Part shown: in pieces, positions 52,503-64,000 of the stretch | Position numbering within the stretch: position 1 is the stretch's first letter | Layout: each line of letters opens with the position of its first letter | Origin: Actinomycetota bacterium | GTDB lineage: Bacteria; Actinomycetota; Thermoleophilia; RBG-16-64-13 | Direction of reading: 5' to 3' | DNA length: 64,000 nucleotides | Assembly (NCBI GenBank): GCA_016278725.1 | Contig: JADQBG010000004.1 | Location: 21,034 to 85,033, forward strand | Notes under the pieces: generated by a model | Seen by the model: the letters and a program-made list of their open reading frames with translations, nothing else | The model's database searches: none | What the model was told of the DNA's origin: nothing | Made by a program: the position numbers and the translations under genes

Positions 52503-53353
52503 CAGAGCATCGCCTCCTCCATGCGCTTGAGCTCCGCGTAGGTGAAGACCGGGCCCTCCTGGCACACGTAGACCCCGTTGATCTGGCAGTGGCCGCATTC
52601 GCCTATGCCGCACTTCATCCGGCGTTCGAGGGACATGATGATCCGGTCCTCCGGGATGCCGCAGGCGAGGACCTGCTTGACGACGTGGCGGAACATCACC
52701 GGGGGGCCGACCATGACGGGGACGGTGTTCCGGCTGTCGACCTCGATGCGGCGGAAGAGGGTGGTCACCGGACCGACGTTCCCCTTCCATTTCGGACCGG
52801 CGATGTCGGTGGTCATGCGGAAGTCCACGTCTTCGCGCGCTTCCCATTGAGTGAGCTCGTCGCGGAAGAGGAGGTCGTCCGGGCTCTTGCTACCGTAGAG
52901 GATGGTTACGTCGCCGAAGTCCTCGCGCTCGTCGAGGATGTTGACGATGAGGGACCGCAGCGGCACGATGCCGAGGCCGCCGGCGATCAGCAGTGCCTTC
53001 TTGCCGCGCATCGTCTCGACGGGGAACCCCCGTCCCAGCGGGCCTCGGATGCCTACCTGATCACCCAGTCCCAGCCGTTCGAGACCGCCGGTCACGTCCC
53101 CGACCCGCCTGATGCAGAGCTCGAAGGTCCGGCCCCTCGTCGGGGACGAGGAGATGGAGAAGGGGGCCTCTCCGACTCCGTAGACGCTCAGCTCCACGAA
53201 CTGACCCGGCAGGTGACCGAGCTCGCTTCCGTCCATCAGGCGCAGCTGGTAGAGGGTCTCCGTGTCGTTCAGCCGGTCCTTGCGGATGATCTCCGCCGAA
53301 CGGGGGAGGAACGGTGAATCGAGGATGAACTCCGCCGCGGTTTGCACGTTCAC
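52502..53353 (-). CDS. Hydrogenase gamma subunit, FAD/NAD(P)-binding
   Basis: A 283-residue ferredoxin-reductase-type subunit. The FAD domain has APFSISSSPT, the NAD(P) domain has IAGGLGIVPLRSLI near residue 126 and VMVGPPVMFRHVV, and CGIGECGHCQINGVYVCQEG near the C-terminus binds a [2Fe-2S] cluster. It connects the FeS chain to NAD(P)H. GTG 53353 is chosen because GGAGAGGAGG lies at the right distance; GTG 53362, overlapping the beta stop, is too close to that site. Confidence 0.92.
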   Translation of the reverse strand: MNVQTAAEFILDSPFLPRSAEIIRKDRLNDTETLYQLRLMDGSELGHLPGQFVELSVYGVGEAPFSISSSPTRGRTFELCIRRVGDVTGGLERLGLGDQVGIRGPLGRGFPVETMRGKKALLIAGGLGIVPLRSLIVNILDEREDFGDVTILYGSKSPDDLLFRDELTQWEAREDVDFRMTTDIAGPKWKGNVGPVTTLFRRIEVDSRNTVPVMVGPPVMFRHVVKQVLACGIPEDRIIMSLERRMKCGIGECGHCQINGVYVCQEGPVFTYAELKRMEEAML

Positions 53354-53358
53354 CGCCG

Positions 53359-54399
53359 TCACCTCCTCTCCACCGGTTGGCCTTTGAGCTGGTTGAAGAC
53401 CCCGATCGGGTCTATGCCGACGAGGCAGTCCCGGCCGCAGCGGCCGCAACCCACGCATCCGGGCATGCCGTAGCGCTCCACGAGGTACCTGCCTTTGTGG
53501 TTGAAGCGGTGCTTGACCCGCATGTCGCGTGGTTGGCGGAAACTCTCGCCGGTGCCGACCATGGCGAACTCCTCGAGCTGACAGCTGTCCCAGGTGCGGT
53601 ACCGGGTGCCGCTCTTGAGATCGAGACCGAGGTCATCGAGCACGTCGAAGCAGAAGCAGGTGGGGCAGGCGTTGGTGCAGGCCCCGCAGGAGAGGCACTT
53701 CTCGCCGAGCACGTCCCACAGGAGTGAGTCGTTGCTGTCGGCGAGCAGCGCTGGGATTTGGCTCCCCTCCACGTCCAGGCGGGGCTCGAAGGCCTGGTCC
53801 CGCCGGGCATGGATCTTGCGCAGCCGCCGCCGGTCTTCGTACACGGCCTCGCGGGCGCCGGATAGCTCGGTAAGGAGCTGCCGGCCCTTGTCCGTGCCCA
53901 CCCGCACGTAGTAGCCGTCGCCGGCGTCCGTCAGCAGCAGGTCGAAGCCGGCCGCTGCCTCGAGGGTGCCCATGGCGTGACAGAAGCAGTGCTCGTCGCA
54001 CGGCTCGAGACATTCGACACCGATGATCGAGGCACCCAACCGGCGGGCCTGGTAGTGCCCATCGTCCTTTTCCCGGTCGAAGATCTCGTCGAGGAGACGG
54101 ATCGCATGCAGATCGCAGGGGCGGACGCCAAACAGGATGAAATCGCTCTGGTCGAACACGGGCTCGACTTGGATCTCATCGTCCCAGGCGAAGGTGATCA
54201 GGTTCTCGCGTGGGGGACGGAGGTACTTGGTCGGGGGGAGTGCGGTCGGGATGTAGCCCTCGTCGAGGTCCCTCGCGCCGTCGATCTCCGCGAAGCGGTA
54301 CCTGGTCCCCTCGCTGACCGGCGCGACCACGCGGTACCGTTCGGCTAGATTGTCGAGGGAATCCGTCAGGTCGGATTTCCCGATGACCCGGTCGAACAT
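53359..54399 (-). CDS. Hydrogenase beta subunit, [4Fe-4S] ferredoxin type
   Basis: A 346-residue subunit with two [4Fe-4S] motifs in the C-terminal third, CLSCGACTNACPTCFC and CVGCGRCGRDC, and cysteines in ECLEPCDEHCFC in the middle. This is the beta subunit found in anaerobic sulfite reductase A and group 3b hydrogenases. ATG 54399 follows GGGAGGG. It opens the five-gene operon 54399-49938. Confidence 0.92.
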   Translation of the reverse strand: MFDRVIGKSDLTDSLDNLAERYRVVAPVSEGTRYRFAEIDGARDLDEGYIPTALPPTKYLRPPRENLITFAWDDEIQVEPVFDQSDFILFGVRPCDLHAIRLLDEIFDREKDDGHYQARRLGASIIGVECLEPCDEHCFCHAMGTLEAAAGFDLLLTDAGDGYYVRVGTDKGRQLLTELSGAREAVYEDRRRLRKIHARRDQAFEPRLDVEGSQIPALLADSNDSLLWDVLGEKCLSCGACTNACPTCFCFDVLDDLGLDLKSGTRYRTWDSCQLEEFAMVGTGESFRQPRDMRVKHRFNHKGRYLVERYGMPGCVGCGRCGRDCLVGIDPIGVFNQLKGQPVERR

Positions 54400-54441
54400 G
54401 GGGCACCCTCCCTTGCTCAGTGACGCGAGGGCTGCACCGTA

Positions 54442-54457
54442 TGTGACATGGTTCACA
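54442..54457. promoter_or_regulatory. CRP-like palindrome upstream of the hydrogenase operon
   Basis: TGTGA, six bases, TCACA is the exact consensus spacing of a CRP/FNR-family site, 43 bases upstream of the first hydrogenase gene. A Crp-family regulator with HTH is not encoded in the window. Confidence 0.6.
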
Positions 54458-54533
54458 TGCCCGCCGAGAACAACCCGTCGCCGGCCCCTCGCCGCCGGCC
54501 CGGAGGTTTTACGCTGGGTGGCGGGCAACAGCA

Positions 54534-54549
54534 CGTGAACTATTTCACA
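54534..54549. promoter_or_regulatory. Second CRP-like palindrome
   Basis: CGTGA, six bases, TCACA differs from the first site in one half-site base. It lies 92 bases further upstream, between the hydrogenase and Kup genes. Both sites are followed by the direct repeat TGCCCGCCGA(G/A)AACAAC, at 54458 and 54568. Confidence 0.5.
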
Positions 54550-54624
54550 TATCTGACTATACCACTCTGCCCGCCGAAAACAACAGAACCCAGCGAGAAG
54601 TCGGCGGTCACATGGAGCGCGATT

Positions 54625-56559
54625 TCAAAGCTCGAGCTGCACGCCCACCTCGATCACCTGCCGTGGGGGAATGCCGAAGTAGGAACTGGCGTCGGTAGCG
54701 TTGCGGGATAGAAAGACGAAGAGGTTGGAGCGCCAGCGGCTCATGGCCGGCTCGTCGCTGATGGCGATTCGCTCGCGGCCCAGGAAGAAGCTCGCGTCCT
54801 CGAGGTCGATCTTCAATCCCAGGGCGGCGGCCAAAGAGAAGATTTCTGCGACTTGGGGCCGCTCCATGAACCCGTAGTGCGCCGTGATGAAGTGGATCCC
54901 GGCACCCATGTCCTCTATCTCGATTTTCTCCGACCGGGGCACCCGGGGTATCTCCTCCATGCGGATGGTCACGAATAGCACCGTGGAGTGCAGGATATTG
55001 TTGTGTTTCAGGTTATGCATCAGTGCCATGGGCACGACACCGCGGCTCTGGGTCATGAATACGGCCGTGCCCGGCGTGCGCTTTGGCCTCTCCTTGTCCA
55101 GTATCTCCAGCAACTCGCCAATTCTCGGAGTGAGGGTTTCCATCTTGTTGCGCAGGAGGTCTCTGCCATCCTTCCAGGTTTCCATGACCACGAAGATGAC
55201 CGCGCCGATAAGGAGCGGAAACCAGGCACCGTGCAGGAGCTTGCCGAGGTTGGCGCTGAAGAACGACACGTCTATGAGAAAGAACACGGCGGTGAGCGCA
55301 CCGGCCTTCCACCGGCTCCAGCCCCAGCGTTGGTGGGCGACCACGAAGAAGAGGGCGGTGGTGATCAGCATGGTCGCGGTTACAGCCACCCCGTAGGCGG
55401 CGGCCAGTTTGCTGGACGACTGAAACCCTGCGACCAGCGCGATGGTGGAGATCATCAAGAGCCAATTGATCGGGCCGATGTAGATCTGGCCGATGTGGCC
55501 CGCGGAGGTGTGGGTCACCCGCAGGCGAGGGAGGTAGCCCAACTGGATGGCCTGCTGGGTGAGAGAGAAGGCACCGGAGATCACGGCTTGAGAGGCGATT
55601 ATGGTGGCCGCGGTGGCGAGCAGGACCAGGGGAATCATGGCCCACGACGGAACCAGGGCGTAGAAGGGATGACTCGAAAGCTCGGGGTGGGCCAGCAGGA
55701 CCGCGCCCTGCCCGAAGTAGTTGAGAATGAGCGCCGGGAAGACCAGACCGAGCCAGGCCAAACGGATCGGGGTCCTGCCGAAGTGCCCCAGGTCGGCGTA
55801 GAGAGCTTCGGCCCCAGTAACCACCAGGAAAACTGCCCCGAGAACGAGCACGCCCGTGAGCCCGTTGCGCAGGAGAAACATCACCCCGTACGAGGGCAGA
55901 GCCGCCTCGAGAACCCGGGGGTTCATGACGATCTGGATCGTTCCGAGAACCGCGAGCACCAGAAACCAGACCACCACTACGGGGCCGAACATGCCACCCA
56001 CCCGAGCGGTGCCTCGCCGTTGAATGAGAAACAGGCCGGCCAGTATTACTATTGTGAGCGGGATTACGTAGGGAGCAAAGACCGGAGTGATGATCTGGGT
56101 GCCTTCCACCGCACTCAGCACGGATATCGCCGGAGTGATCATGCCGTCTCCGTACAGCAGGCAGGCACCAAACAGTCCGAGTGCGATGAGCCCGAACCTC
56201 CGTCGCTTCCCACCGTGAGCCGGGAACTTCACCAGGGCGGTCAAAGCAAGGATTCCGCCTTCACCATGATTGTCGGCTCTCAGCACGAATATCAGGTATT
56301 TGATGGTCACTATCATGATGAGGGACCACAGCACGAGCGACAGGACCCCCAGAACGTTGTCGCTGGTTGGGGCGATTCCGTACTCACCATGGAAGCATTC
56401 CCGGATGGCGTAGAGTGGGCTCGTGCCGATATCCCCATACACGATCCCGAGCGCGGCGAGGGTCAAGAGCGGGAGGGGGGGCGGGCCCTCGGGTTCTTTA
56501 TCATCCAGCTCCGGGGACTCGACCCGAGCGCCGTTCGTGCTTTCGGTTCTTTCACTCAA
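54625..56559 (-). CDS. kup: Kup-family potassium uptake protein
   Basis: A 644-residue transporter with about twelve helices and a C-terminal cytoplasmic domain. LAALGIVYGDIGTSPLYAIR is the universal Kup opening, and LRADNHGEGGILALTALV and AEALYADLGHFG follow. It brings in K+ with protons. The C-terminal domain (from about 470) is complete. Upstream it is separated from the CBS gene by about 190 bases. Confidence 0.95.
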   Translation of the reverse strand: MSERTESTNGARVESPELDDKEPEGPPPLPLLTLAALGIVYGDIGTSPLYAIRECFHGEYGIAPTSDNVLGVLSLVLWSLIMIVTIKYLIFVLRADNHGEGGILALTALVKFPAHGGKRRRFGLIALGLFGACLLYGDGMITPAISVLSAVEGTQIITPVFAPYVIPLTIVILAGLFLIQRRGTARVGGMFGPVVVVWFLVLAVLGTIQIVMNPRVLEAALPSYGVMFLLRNGLTGVLVLGAVFLVVTGAEALYADLGHFGRTPIRLAWLGLVFPALILNYFGQGAVLLAHPELSSHPFYALVPSWAMIPLVLLATAATIIASQAVISGAFSLTQQAIQLGYLPRLRVTHTSAGHIGQIYIGPINWLLMISTIALVAGFQSSSKLAAAYGVAVTATMLITTALFFVVAHQRWGWSRWKAGALTAVFFLIDVSFFSANLGKLLHGAWFPLLIGAVIFVVMETWKDGRDLLRNKMETLTPRIGELLEILDKERPKRTPGTAVFMTQSRGVVPMALMHNLKHNNILHSTVLFVTIRMEEIPRVPRSEKIEIEDMGAGIHFITAHYGFMERPQVAEIFSLAAALGLKIDLEDASFFLGRERIAISDEPAMSRWRSNLFVFLSRNATDASSYFGIPPRQVIEVGVQLEL

Positions 56560-56750
56560 TATTCACATCTCGTCTCCGCGGCGTAGGACCCCCAGCCGTC
56601 CATTCCCGGCGTGTGGAGGTCGAGAAACAACCCGGCGGCCTCTAGGGTGAGACCCCCCGCCGGGATGCGAGGTACGAGCAGTAATGAGATCTTGGCGGGG
56701 CCGCCGAATGGAGTTCGCGGCGGCCCCTGAGAACGGTGGGCCGGCCGGAG

Positions 56751-57185
56751 CTACCGTCCGCCGACGATGTAGTTCTCCAACTGGTCGATGATGAAATCGC
56801 GCTTGCCGATGCAACTGCCGGCCAGGTCCTTGATCGAGACGACACCGATGAGGCTATCGCCTTCCATCACGGGCAGATGGCGAATGCCTTTGTCGTACAT
56901 CAAGGCGAGGCCCTCGTCGACAGACTGCTCCGGGCGAATGAAGAGGACTCTGGTACTCATGATGTCCGCCACGGAAGTTTCCTCTGCGGAGCGGTCTTCC
57001 CCGACGACCTTCCTCACGTAGTCCCGTTCCGAGACGATGCCCACCGGCCGGCCGCCGTCGATGACGACCAAGGCTCCAACATCCTTGGCGATCATTTCTT
57101 GGAGAGCTTCGCGCACGGGTGCATTCGGCCCGACCGAGAAAACCTCGTGGCCCTTGGTGTTCAGTAATTCCCGAATCATGCTCAT
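56751..57185 (-). CDS. CBS-domain-pair protein
   Basis: A 144-residue protein with two CBS motifs (about 10-65 and 75-130): GALVVIDGGRPVGIVSERDY and RHLPVMEGDSLIGVVSIKDL. Bateman pairs bind adenine nucleotides and signal energy state. Stand-alone members are common and their partner is unknown. The short tail FIIDQLENYI is typical of this subgroup. Confidence 0.88.
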   Translation of the reverse strand: MSMIRELLNTKGHEVFSVGPNAPVREALQEMIAKDVGALVVIDGGRPVGIVSERDYVRKVVGEDRSAEETSVADIMSTRVLFIRPEQSVDEGLALMYDKGIRHLPVMEGDSLIGVVSIKDLAGSCIGKRDFIIDQLENYIVGGR

Positions 57186-57321
57186 TGCTCTATCCCCCGA
57201 TCAAGAAAAACGAGCGAAAAGGCTACCCGACCGGGACCGGTCTGCACAGGAAATCGGGCCATTCGTCGGCAGCCGGTCTCAGATAGCCAACGAGCGGTAC
57301 TCCGGACGCCGAGAGGGTCCC

Positions 57322-59715
<2,394 letters not shown>

Positions 59716-59813
59716 GGAATCTCCAGCTCTTGATGGGGACTGAACGAAAGCGGGGGAAGATCGCTATAAGCTCACGATTTCTCCAAACTCACGATTCCCC
59801 GGAGGGCCCGCTT

Positions 59814-60995
59814 TTAGCCGTGATCGGCTGGGGGCGACGGCCGCTCCGTTTTGCTCAGCCAGAGGGCCGAGGCTACGATCAGGGCGATCATGGGAACCGC
59901 CCCGAGATTGACCACCCTCCAACCGAATTCGTATTGGAGCGCGCCGGCCGAGAGGGAAGCCACGGCCACCACGCTCCAGAGCACGAAGTCGTTCAACGCC
60001 TGCGCTTTGGCCCGTTCTTCGGGGCGGTAGGTGGTTGTCAGCAGTGTGGTCGCGCCGATGAACAAGAAGTTCCATCCGGCCCCCAGCGCCACCAGCGCGA
60101 ACCAGAAATGGGCTCCCGACGTGCCGGAGAGGTTGATGCCCACGGCCAGCGAGGTCAGCGCGGCTCCGCTCAGGAGGATCCGGGGCAGGCCGAAGCGTGC
60201 GATCAGGCTGCCGGTCACGAAGGAAGGCGCGAACATTCCCAGCACGTGGCCCTGGATCACGAATGCGATCAGGCCGAAGGTGTGGCGGTTGTCCTCCATG
60301 GCCAGCGGCGTGGCCGTCATCAGGAGCACCATCACCGCGTAGCCCAGGGTGGCCGTGATCAGGGCCGTCAGGTATCTGGGTTGCGCGGCGATCGCGCGCA
60401 GGGGACGCCCCCGGGCTTGGAGTTCAGGTTCTTCCGGCTTCTTGAGCGCCGTCAGGAAGGGGATGACGGTCGCCACCGCGAAGACGCCGATCAGAACCGC
60501 ATAGCTGCCGGCAAACTCTGCATCCGGAATCAAGGTCCGGGTCCAGCGAGCCAGAGTCGGCCCCGCCACCGCGGCGACCACGCCGCCCGCGAGCACGTAA
60601 GACACGGCGCGGCTCCGGTAATCCTCGGTGACCGCGTCGGCGGCGGCAAAGCGGTAGTACACGCCGAAGCCGTTGAAAACCCCGACCAGGGCAACCGCGG
60701 CGATGAACAAGTAGAAGCGTCCCGAAAGGATGGCCGCCATGGCCAAACCGGCGCCCACCGTGCCAATCGCTGCTCCCAGGGCGAACCCAGCCCGCCGGCC
60801 CCAGCGGGCCATGAGCAGCGCCGCCGGGATGGTGGTCAGCATGGTGGCCACCAACTGAGCCGCCTGAGGGGCCGTGGCGAGCCATTCCCGATCGGCCAGG
60901 TCTTTGCCCACCAGAGCCGCCGTGGAGACCACGGTGGTGATCCCGGTGAGCAGCAGTGCCTGGGAGCCGGCGAGCAGGAGGACGTTGCGTTTCAT
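59814..60995 (-). CDS. Major facilitator superfamily transporter
   Basis: A 393-residue protein with twelve predicted helices. ARWGRRAGFALGAAIGTVGA is the loop 2-3 MFS motif A, and the second half has SFVTGSLIARFGLPRILLSG in the equivalent place. The central loop (PEEPELQARGRPLRA) divides the two halves. It resembles efflux-type MFS permeases; the substrate is unknown. It is separated by 27 bases from the histidine kinase gene end in the same direction. Confidence 0.9.
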   Translation of the reverse strand: MKRNVLLLAGSQALLLTGITTVVSTAALVGKDLADREWLATAPQAAQLVATMLTTIPAALLMARWGRRAGFALGAAIGTVGAGLAMAAILSGRFYLFIAAVALVGVFNGFGVYYRFAAADAVTEDYRSRAVSYVLAGGVVAAVAGPTLARWTRTLIPDAEFAGSYAVLIGVFAVATVIPFLTALKKPEEPELQARGRPLRAIAAQPRYLTALITATLGYAVMVLLMTATPLAMEDNRHTFGLIAFVIQGHVLGMFAPSFVTGSLIARFGLPRILLSGAALTSLAVGINLSGTSGAHFWFALVALGAGWNFLFIGATTLLTTTYRPEERAKAQALNDFVLWSVVAVASLSAGALQYEFGWRVVNLGAVPMIALIVASALWLSKTERPSPPADHG

Positions 60996-61022
60996 CGCAC
61001 TCGGGAATCCGCTCGGCCGACT

Positions 61023-63323
61023 CTAGGCTCGCAGATTTTCGGGAATCCCGCTCAGCCGCTCGGCAGTCCAGCTCAGAGTGAGGGTGGTACCCCCCTCAGG
61101 GGTGGTGTACAGATCGAGTTTCGCCCCAACCGAAGCGGCCCGTTCCGCCATGATCCGCAGGCCAAAGTGGCCCCCGCCCACAGCTCCTGGGTCGAATCCC
61201 ACTCCATTGTCCTCGATGACCAGCTTGGCGTGGGACTCGTCCAGCTGGCAGCGAAGGGTAACCTCGTCTGCCTGGGCATGCTTTTGCACATTGCTCAGCG
61301 CCTCCTGAGCGACCCGGTAGAAGACCACCTGCACGTCTGCCGGGAGGGTGGCGGTTCCCTCGACCTCGAGCGCCGCCGGGAGACCCGCGCTGCAGGCAAA
61401 GGCGTCGGTGAGGTGACGCAGGAGCTCATCGAATGCGGCATCTCTGAGGGCCTCCGGTCGGAGTTCCAGAAGCAGCATGCGCATCTCGCCCAGGGCTCCC
61501 TTGGTCAGACGCCGCAGGTCCTCGAGTCTGCGCTCGCCTTCTCCAGGACTCTTGGCCCACAGGCGGGGCAGCACCTCCGCGATCAGACAGGCGGAGAAGA
61601 GGGTCTGGCTTACCGCATCGTGCAGGTCCCGGGCGAGGCGCTGGCGCTCCTGCACGGTGGCGAGCTCCTCGGCCTTTTCGTAGAGCTCGGAATTCTGGAT
61701 CGCGACGGCCAACTGGTCCGCCAGGGTCCTGGCCGTGAAGAGGTCGAGTTCCTCGAAGGAGCGGCCGCGGTCCGCCCGGATGTGCAGGACGCCCACCACC
61801 CGGTCCTGGATGGAGATGGGAACCGCGAGCTCGGCAAGTTCCTCGGCGGGCAAGGGCGGCGCGACGGCACCCGGTGAATCCGTGGGGTGGGTCGCGCCGG
61901 CAGCGGCGCCGGAATTGCCCGCCCAGCCGGGCCTCACTCCGCAGCCGATCTGCACTTCGGCACTGCGGGCGGCGGCCTCCGCTAACCCCCACACCTCTTG
62001 GTCGCTGGTCGAATTTTCCGGGTCGAAGGACAGGCGGGCGCGGCGCGTGAGCGCCCCGCTATTCGGGTCTACCAACAGCACGGCGACATCGCGGTAACCG
62101 AACCGCTCCTGCAGGCAGGAACTCACGTAGGGGAGCAGCTCGTCCAGGTGGAGCAGAGAGCTCATTTGGCGGCCGACCTCGTTGATGGTGCGCAGTTGGT
62201 CGGTGCGCTGCTCCAGGTCTCCGACGAGATTGCCCAGCCGCCCGGCCATGCGGTTGAAAGCCTCGGCCAAGGTGCCCACCTCGTCGTGGCGGACGATGGA
62301 CGCGCGGCGCTCGAGATCTCCGTCGGCGATTTCCGTGGCGGTCTGAGCCAGCTCGGCCACGGGCCGCACTATCGTGCGGGTCAGATACACGGCGGCCGCG
62401 ATCGCCAGGCAGACGGCGAGCAGAGCCACGCCGGCGACGGTGGTCAGCATCAGGCGAGTACCGGCCAGGGCCTCGTAGCGTCCCTGCTCGGCGATGAGGC
62501 CCACCTGGAGTTCGGGCAGCCACCGGTAGACGCCGATGACTTCATCATCGCCGTAGTTCCGGTAGGTGAGAGAACCCGGTTCCTGCTGCTCGAGCAACCG
62601 ATCGACCGCCGGTGAAGATATGTACATCTCCTGAGGGGTCTGCAGCTCGTCGCGCAGACTGGTCAGCAGCCGGCGGTTGGACCCGACCAAATAGGTTTCT
62701 CCGGTATCCCCCAATCCCGCGCGCTGGAGCATGACCGCGTTCAGACTGTTCAGACTGGCCCGCCCGGCGAGGACGCCGAGCACGTGGCCCCCGCGGGTGA
62801 TGGGCGCGGAGGCCATCACGGTCATCTTCTGCAGAGAAAGGGAGTACGAGGGCTCCTGCACGTAGTAGCCCTCGAGCCCTTCCACGAAGTAATCGTAGAG
62901 GCTGTGCCGCTCGCCTTCGGTTTGGGGAACCGTCGAGATCAATACGTGCCCATCTGGGTCCATCAGAAAGAGCTCGTCGAAGAGCTCCATGCGCTCGGCG
63001 GCCCAGGCGAAGCGCCGGCGGAGCTGGTCCTCGGCCGCATTCCTGCTTGAGGCCGGGGTTCGACCGTTCTGCAGGAGGGTTATGTCTTTCAGGACGTTGT
63101 CTCCCGAGAGCACCAGGTCAAGATTCATCCTCAACCCGTCCACCCACGCTTCGATCTCGGCCTCTTTGAGCGTGGCCACCGATTCCAACTGGGCAACGAC
63201 CTGCCGATCGGCGTTCCGGGCTCCCAGGGCGATCATCAGCGTGCTCACGCCGAGCACGGAGAAAAGGACAATGAAGACAAAAGCGAGCAGCAGGCGGCTG
63301 CGAATGCTTCCCAAAAACCGCAT
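61023..63323 (-). CDS. Membrane sensor histidine kinase (Cache-HAMP-GAF-HisKA_3)
   Basis: A 766-residue NarL/LiaS-type kinase. A first helix (LLLAFVFIVLFSVLGVSTLM), an extracytoplasmic Cache-type sensor (about 35-300), a second helix near 315, HAMP (RPVAELAQTATEIADGDLER), GAF (about 400-550), HisKA_3 with RQRLARDLHDAVSQTLFSAC near 570, and an ATPase domain with DNGVGFD and GGHFGLRIMAERA. ATG 63323 is the first Met before the membrane helix. The binding-protein gene lies 11 bases upstream, so it may feed a ligand signal. No response regulator is adjacent. Confidence 0.9.
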   Translation of the reverse strand: MRFLGSIRSRLLLAFVFIVLFSVLGVSTLMIALGARNADRQVVAQLESVATLKEAEIEAWVDGLRMNLDLVLSGDNVLKDITLLQNGRTPASSRNAAEDQLRRRFAWAAERMELFDELFLMDPDGHVLISTVPQTEGERHSLYDYFVEGLEGYYVQEPSYSLSLQKMTVMASAPITRGGHVLGVLAGRASLNSLNAVMLQRAGLGDTGETYLVGSNRRLLTSLRDELQTPQEMYISSPAVDRLLEQQEPGSLTYRNYGDDEVIGVYRWLPELQVGLIAEQGRYEALAGTRLMLTTVAGVALLAVCLAIAAAVYLTRTIVRPVAELAQTATEIADGDLERRASIVRHDEVGTLAEAFNRMAGRLGNLVGDLEQRTDQLRTINEVGRQMSSLLHLDELLPYVSSCLQERFGYRDVAVLLVDPNSGALTRRARLSFDPENSTSDQEVWGLAEAAARSAEVQIGCGVRPGWAGNSGAAAGATHPTDSPGAVAPPLPAEELAELAVPISIQDRVVGVLHIRADRGRSFEELDLFTARTLADQLAVAIQNSELYEKAEELATVQERQRLARDLHDAVSQTLFSACLIAEVLPRLWAKSPGEGERRLEDLRRLTKGALGEMRMLLLELRPEALRDAAFDELLRHLTDAFACSAGLPAALEVEGTATLPADVQVVFYRVAQEALSNVQKHAQADEVTLRCQLDESHAKLVIEDNGVGFDPGAVGGGHFGLRIMAERAASVGAKLDLYTTPEGGTTLTLSWTAERLSGIPENLRA

Positions 63324-63334
63324 CCGTACCCCGG

Positions 63335-64000
63335 TCACTCGATGTCGCGCATGAACTGCATGGTGAACCCGGGACGCTCGTCGCGATAGTTTGACCCCAT
63401 CAGCCGTTGCCACCGATCGGCGTCGATCCAACCGATGTCGGCTTGGGGCACGTCCACCAGCGGTATCAGAGCCTTCACCGCGAGTTCCTGAAACTCGAGA
63501 TCGTTATCCGGCTGCCACTCGCTCATGATGCGGGCCGCCTCGGCTGGGTGCTCGACCGCATAGCGCCATCCCTGAACGCTTGCCTGTACGAACCCCTCGA
63601 CCATCGCCGCACGGTCCGCAGCCGTCTCTTCGTGGGTGAGCAACAGGCCCTCGTAGCCGCCCACACCGTAGTCGGCGGGGTAGATATTCGTGACGGGATG
63701 CCCTGTGACCTCGGCTTCGATGGGCTCGTCGTGCACGTAGCCCATCCACACGTCGACTTCGCCCTCGTAGAGGAGATTCTTGGCGTCGGGCTCCACCTCG
63801 ACCTCGATCACCTCTTCGGGCGAAACGCCTGCGTTGAGCAGGGTCTCGCGCGCGATGCCGCGCCAGTAGTCGTTCTTGATGCCGATGCGCTTGCCGATCA
63901 TGTCCCGAGGCTCGTGAATGCCCGAGCCGTCCAGGGCGAACATCACTAGCAGGCCGTTGATAATCGACGATCAGGAGCAGCCCCGATGAGTCTCCGAGAG
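63335..64000 (-). CDS. NMT1/THI5-like ABC substrate-binding protein, partial
   Basis: The C-terminal part of a periplasmic binding protein; the gene continues beyond the right edge. FALDGSGIHEPRDMIGKRIG, YEGEVDVWMGYVHDEPIEAE and EGLLLTHEETAADRAAMVEG are typical of the SsuA/ThiY family. At the edge the frame changes: GDSSGLLLIVD reads in one frame down to about 63962 and INGLLVMF continues in another, with a TGA in the latter at about 63978-63980, so one extra T may be present near 63961. It precedes the histidine kinase and may be its sensory partner. Confidence 0.8.

Noticed and set aside
54988..56586. Plus-strand open frame of 532 codons
   Set aside because: It is antisense to kup, with Arg/Glu/His-rich composition and no recognisable domain.
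59730..61877. Plus-strand open frame of 715 codons
   Set aside because: It is antisense to the MFS and histidine kinase genes; composition is that of a shadow.

Overview
The window is one continuous piece of a high-GC bacterial chromosome. Starts are often GTG or TTG, many start and stop codons overlap by four bases, and operons are short and compact. A periplasmic selenocysteine formate dehydrogenase, a group 3b-type NiFe hydrogenase, a MalT-like LuxR regulator, several DUF4386 membrane proteins and an HD-GYP protein together suggest a deep-branching actinomycete or a related high-GC Gram-positive (possibly Chloroflexota). No rRNA, complete tRNA or phylogenetic marker is present, so the lineage is an inference.

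Positions 1-15,000 form a defence island. It holds a ubiquitin-like conjugation operon (Ubl, E2-like, JAB peptidase, E1; 683-3633), an XRE-ImmA/IrrE regulator with a PIN-domain protein (3795-5437), a tyrosine recombinase (5501-6493), a TIR-domain protein with an unrecognised partner (6796-8744), and a type III restriction-modification pair followed by a HEPN-like protein (9443-14721). Positions 15,000-23,100 hold a diguanylate cyclase, small zinc proteins, a transposase remnant, a secreted DUF3494 protein with a Thr/Gly repeat stalk, and a PAS kinase / receiver / HD-GYP signalling operon.

Positions 23,100-45,750 look like stacked genomic islands. Three copies of a tRNA 3'-end fragment joined to a terminator hairpin lie in the same orientation at about 24.05, 33.55 and 45.0 kb. 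Each is followed within about 200 bp by a toxin-antitoxin locus: RHH-GNAT, HigB-HigA-SecB-like chaperone, and RHH plus a Doc remnant. Between them lie a decayed integrase, an internally deleted IS3 element, a formate dehydrogenase operon (lipoprotein, FdnG with UGA-encoded Sec, FdnH, FdnI, FdhE, DUF1360), an IS256 remnant, a MalT-like regulator, a flavin-type oxidase and several small membrane proteins.

Positions 45,800-64,000 look like ordinary chromosome: a MarR regulator diverging from an MMPL exporter, an enoyl-CoA hydratase, a five-gene hydrogenase operon with CRP-like palindromes upstream, a Kup potassium transporter, a CBS protein, a UvrA paralogue, an MFS transporter, and a Cache/HAMP/GAF histidine kinase beside an NMT1-like binding protein that runs off the end. 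Formate oxidation and hydrogen/NAD(P)H exchange fit an energy-limited, facultatively anaerobic life style.
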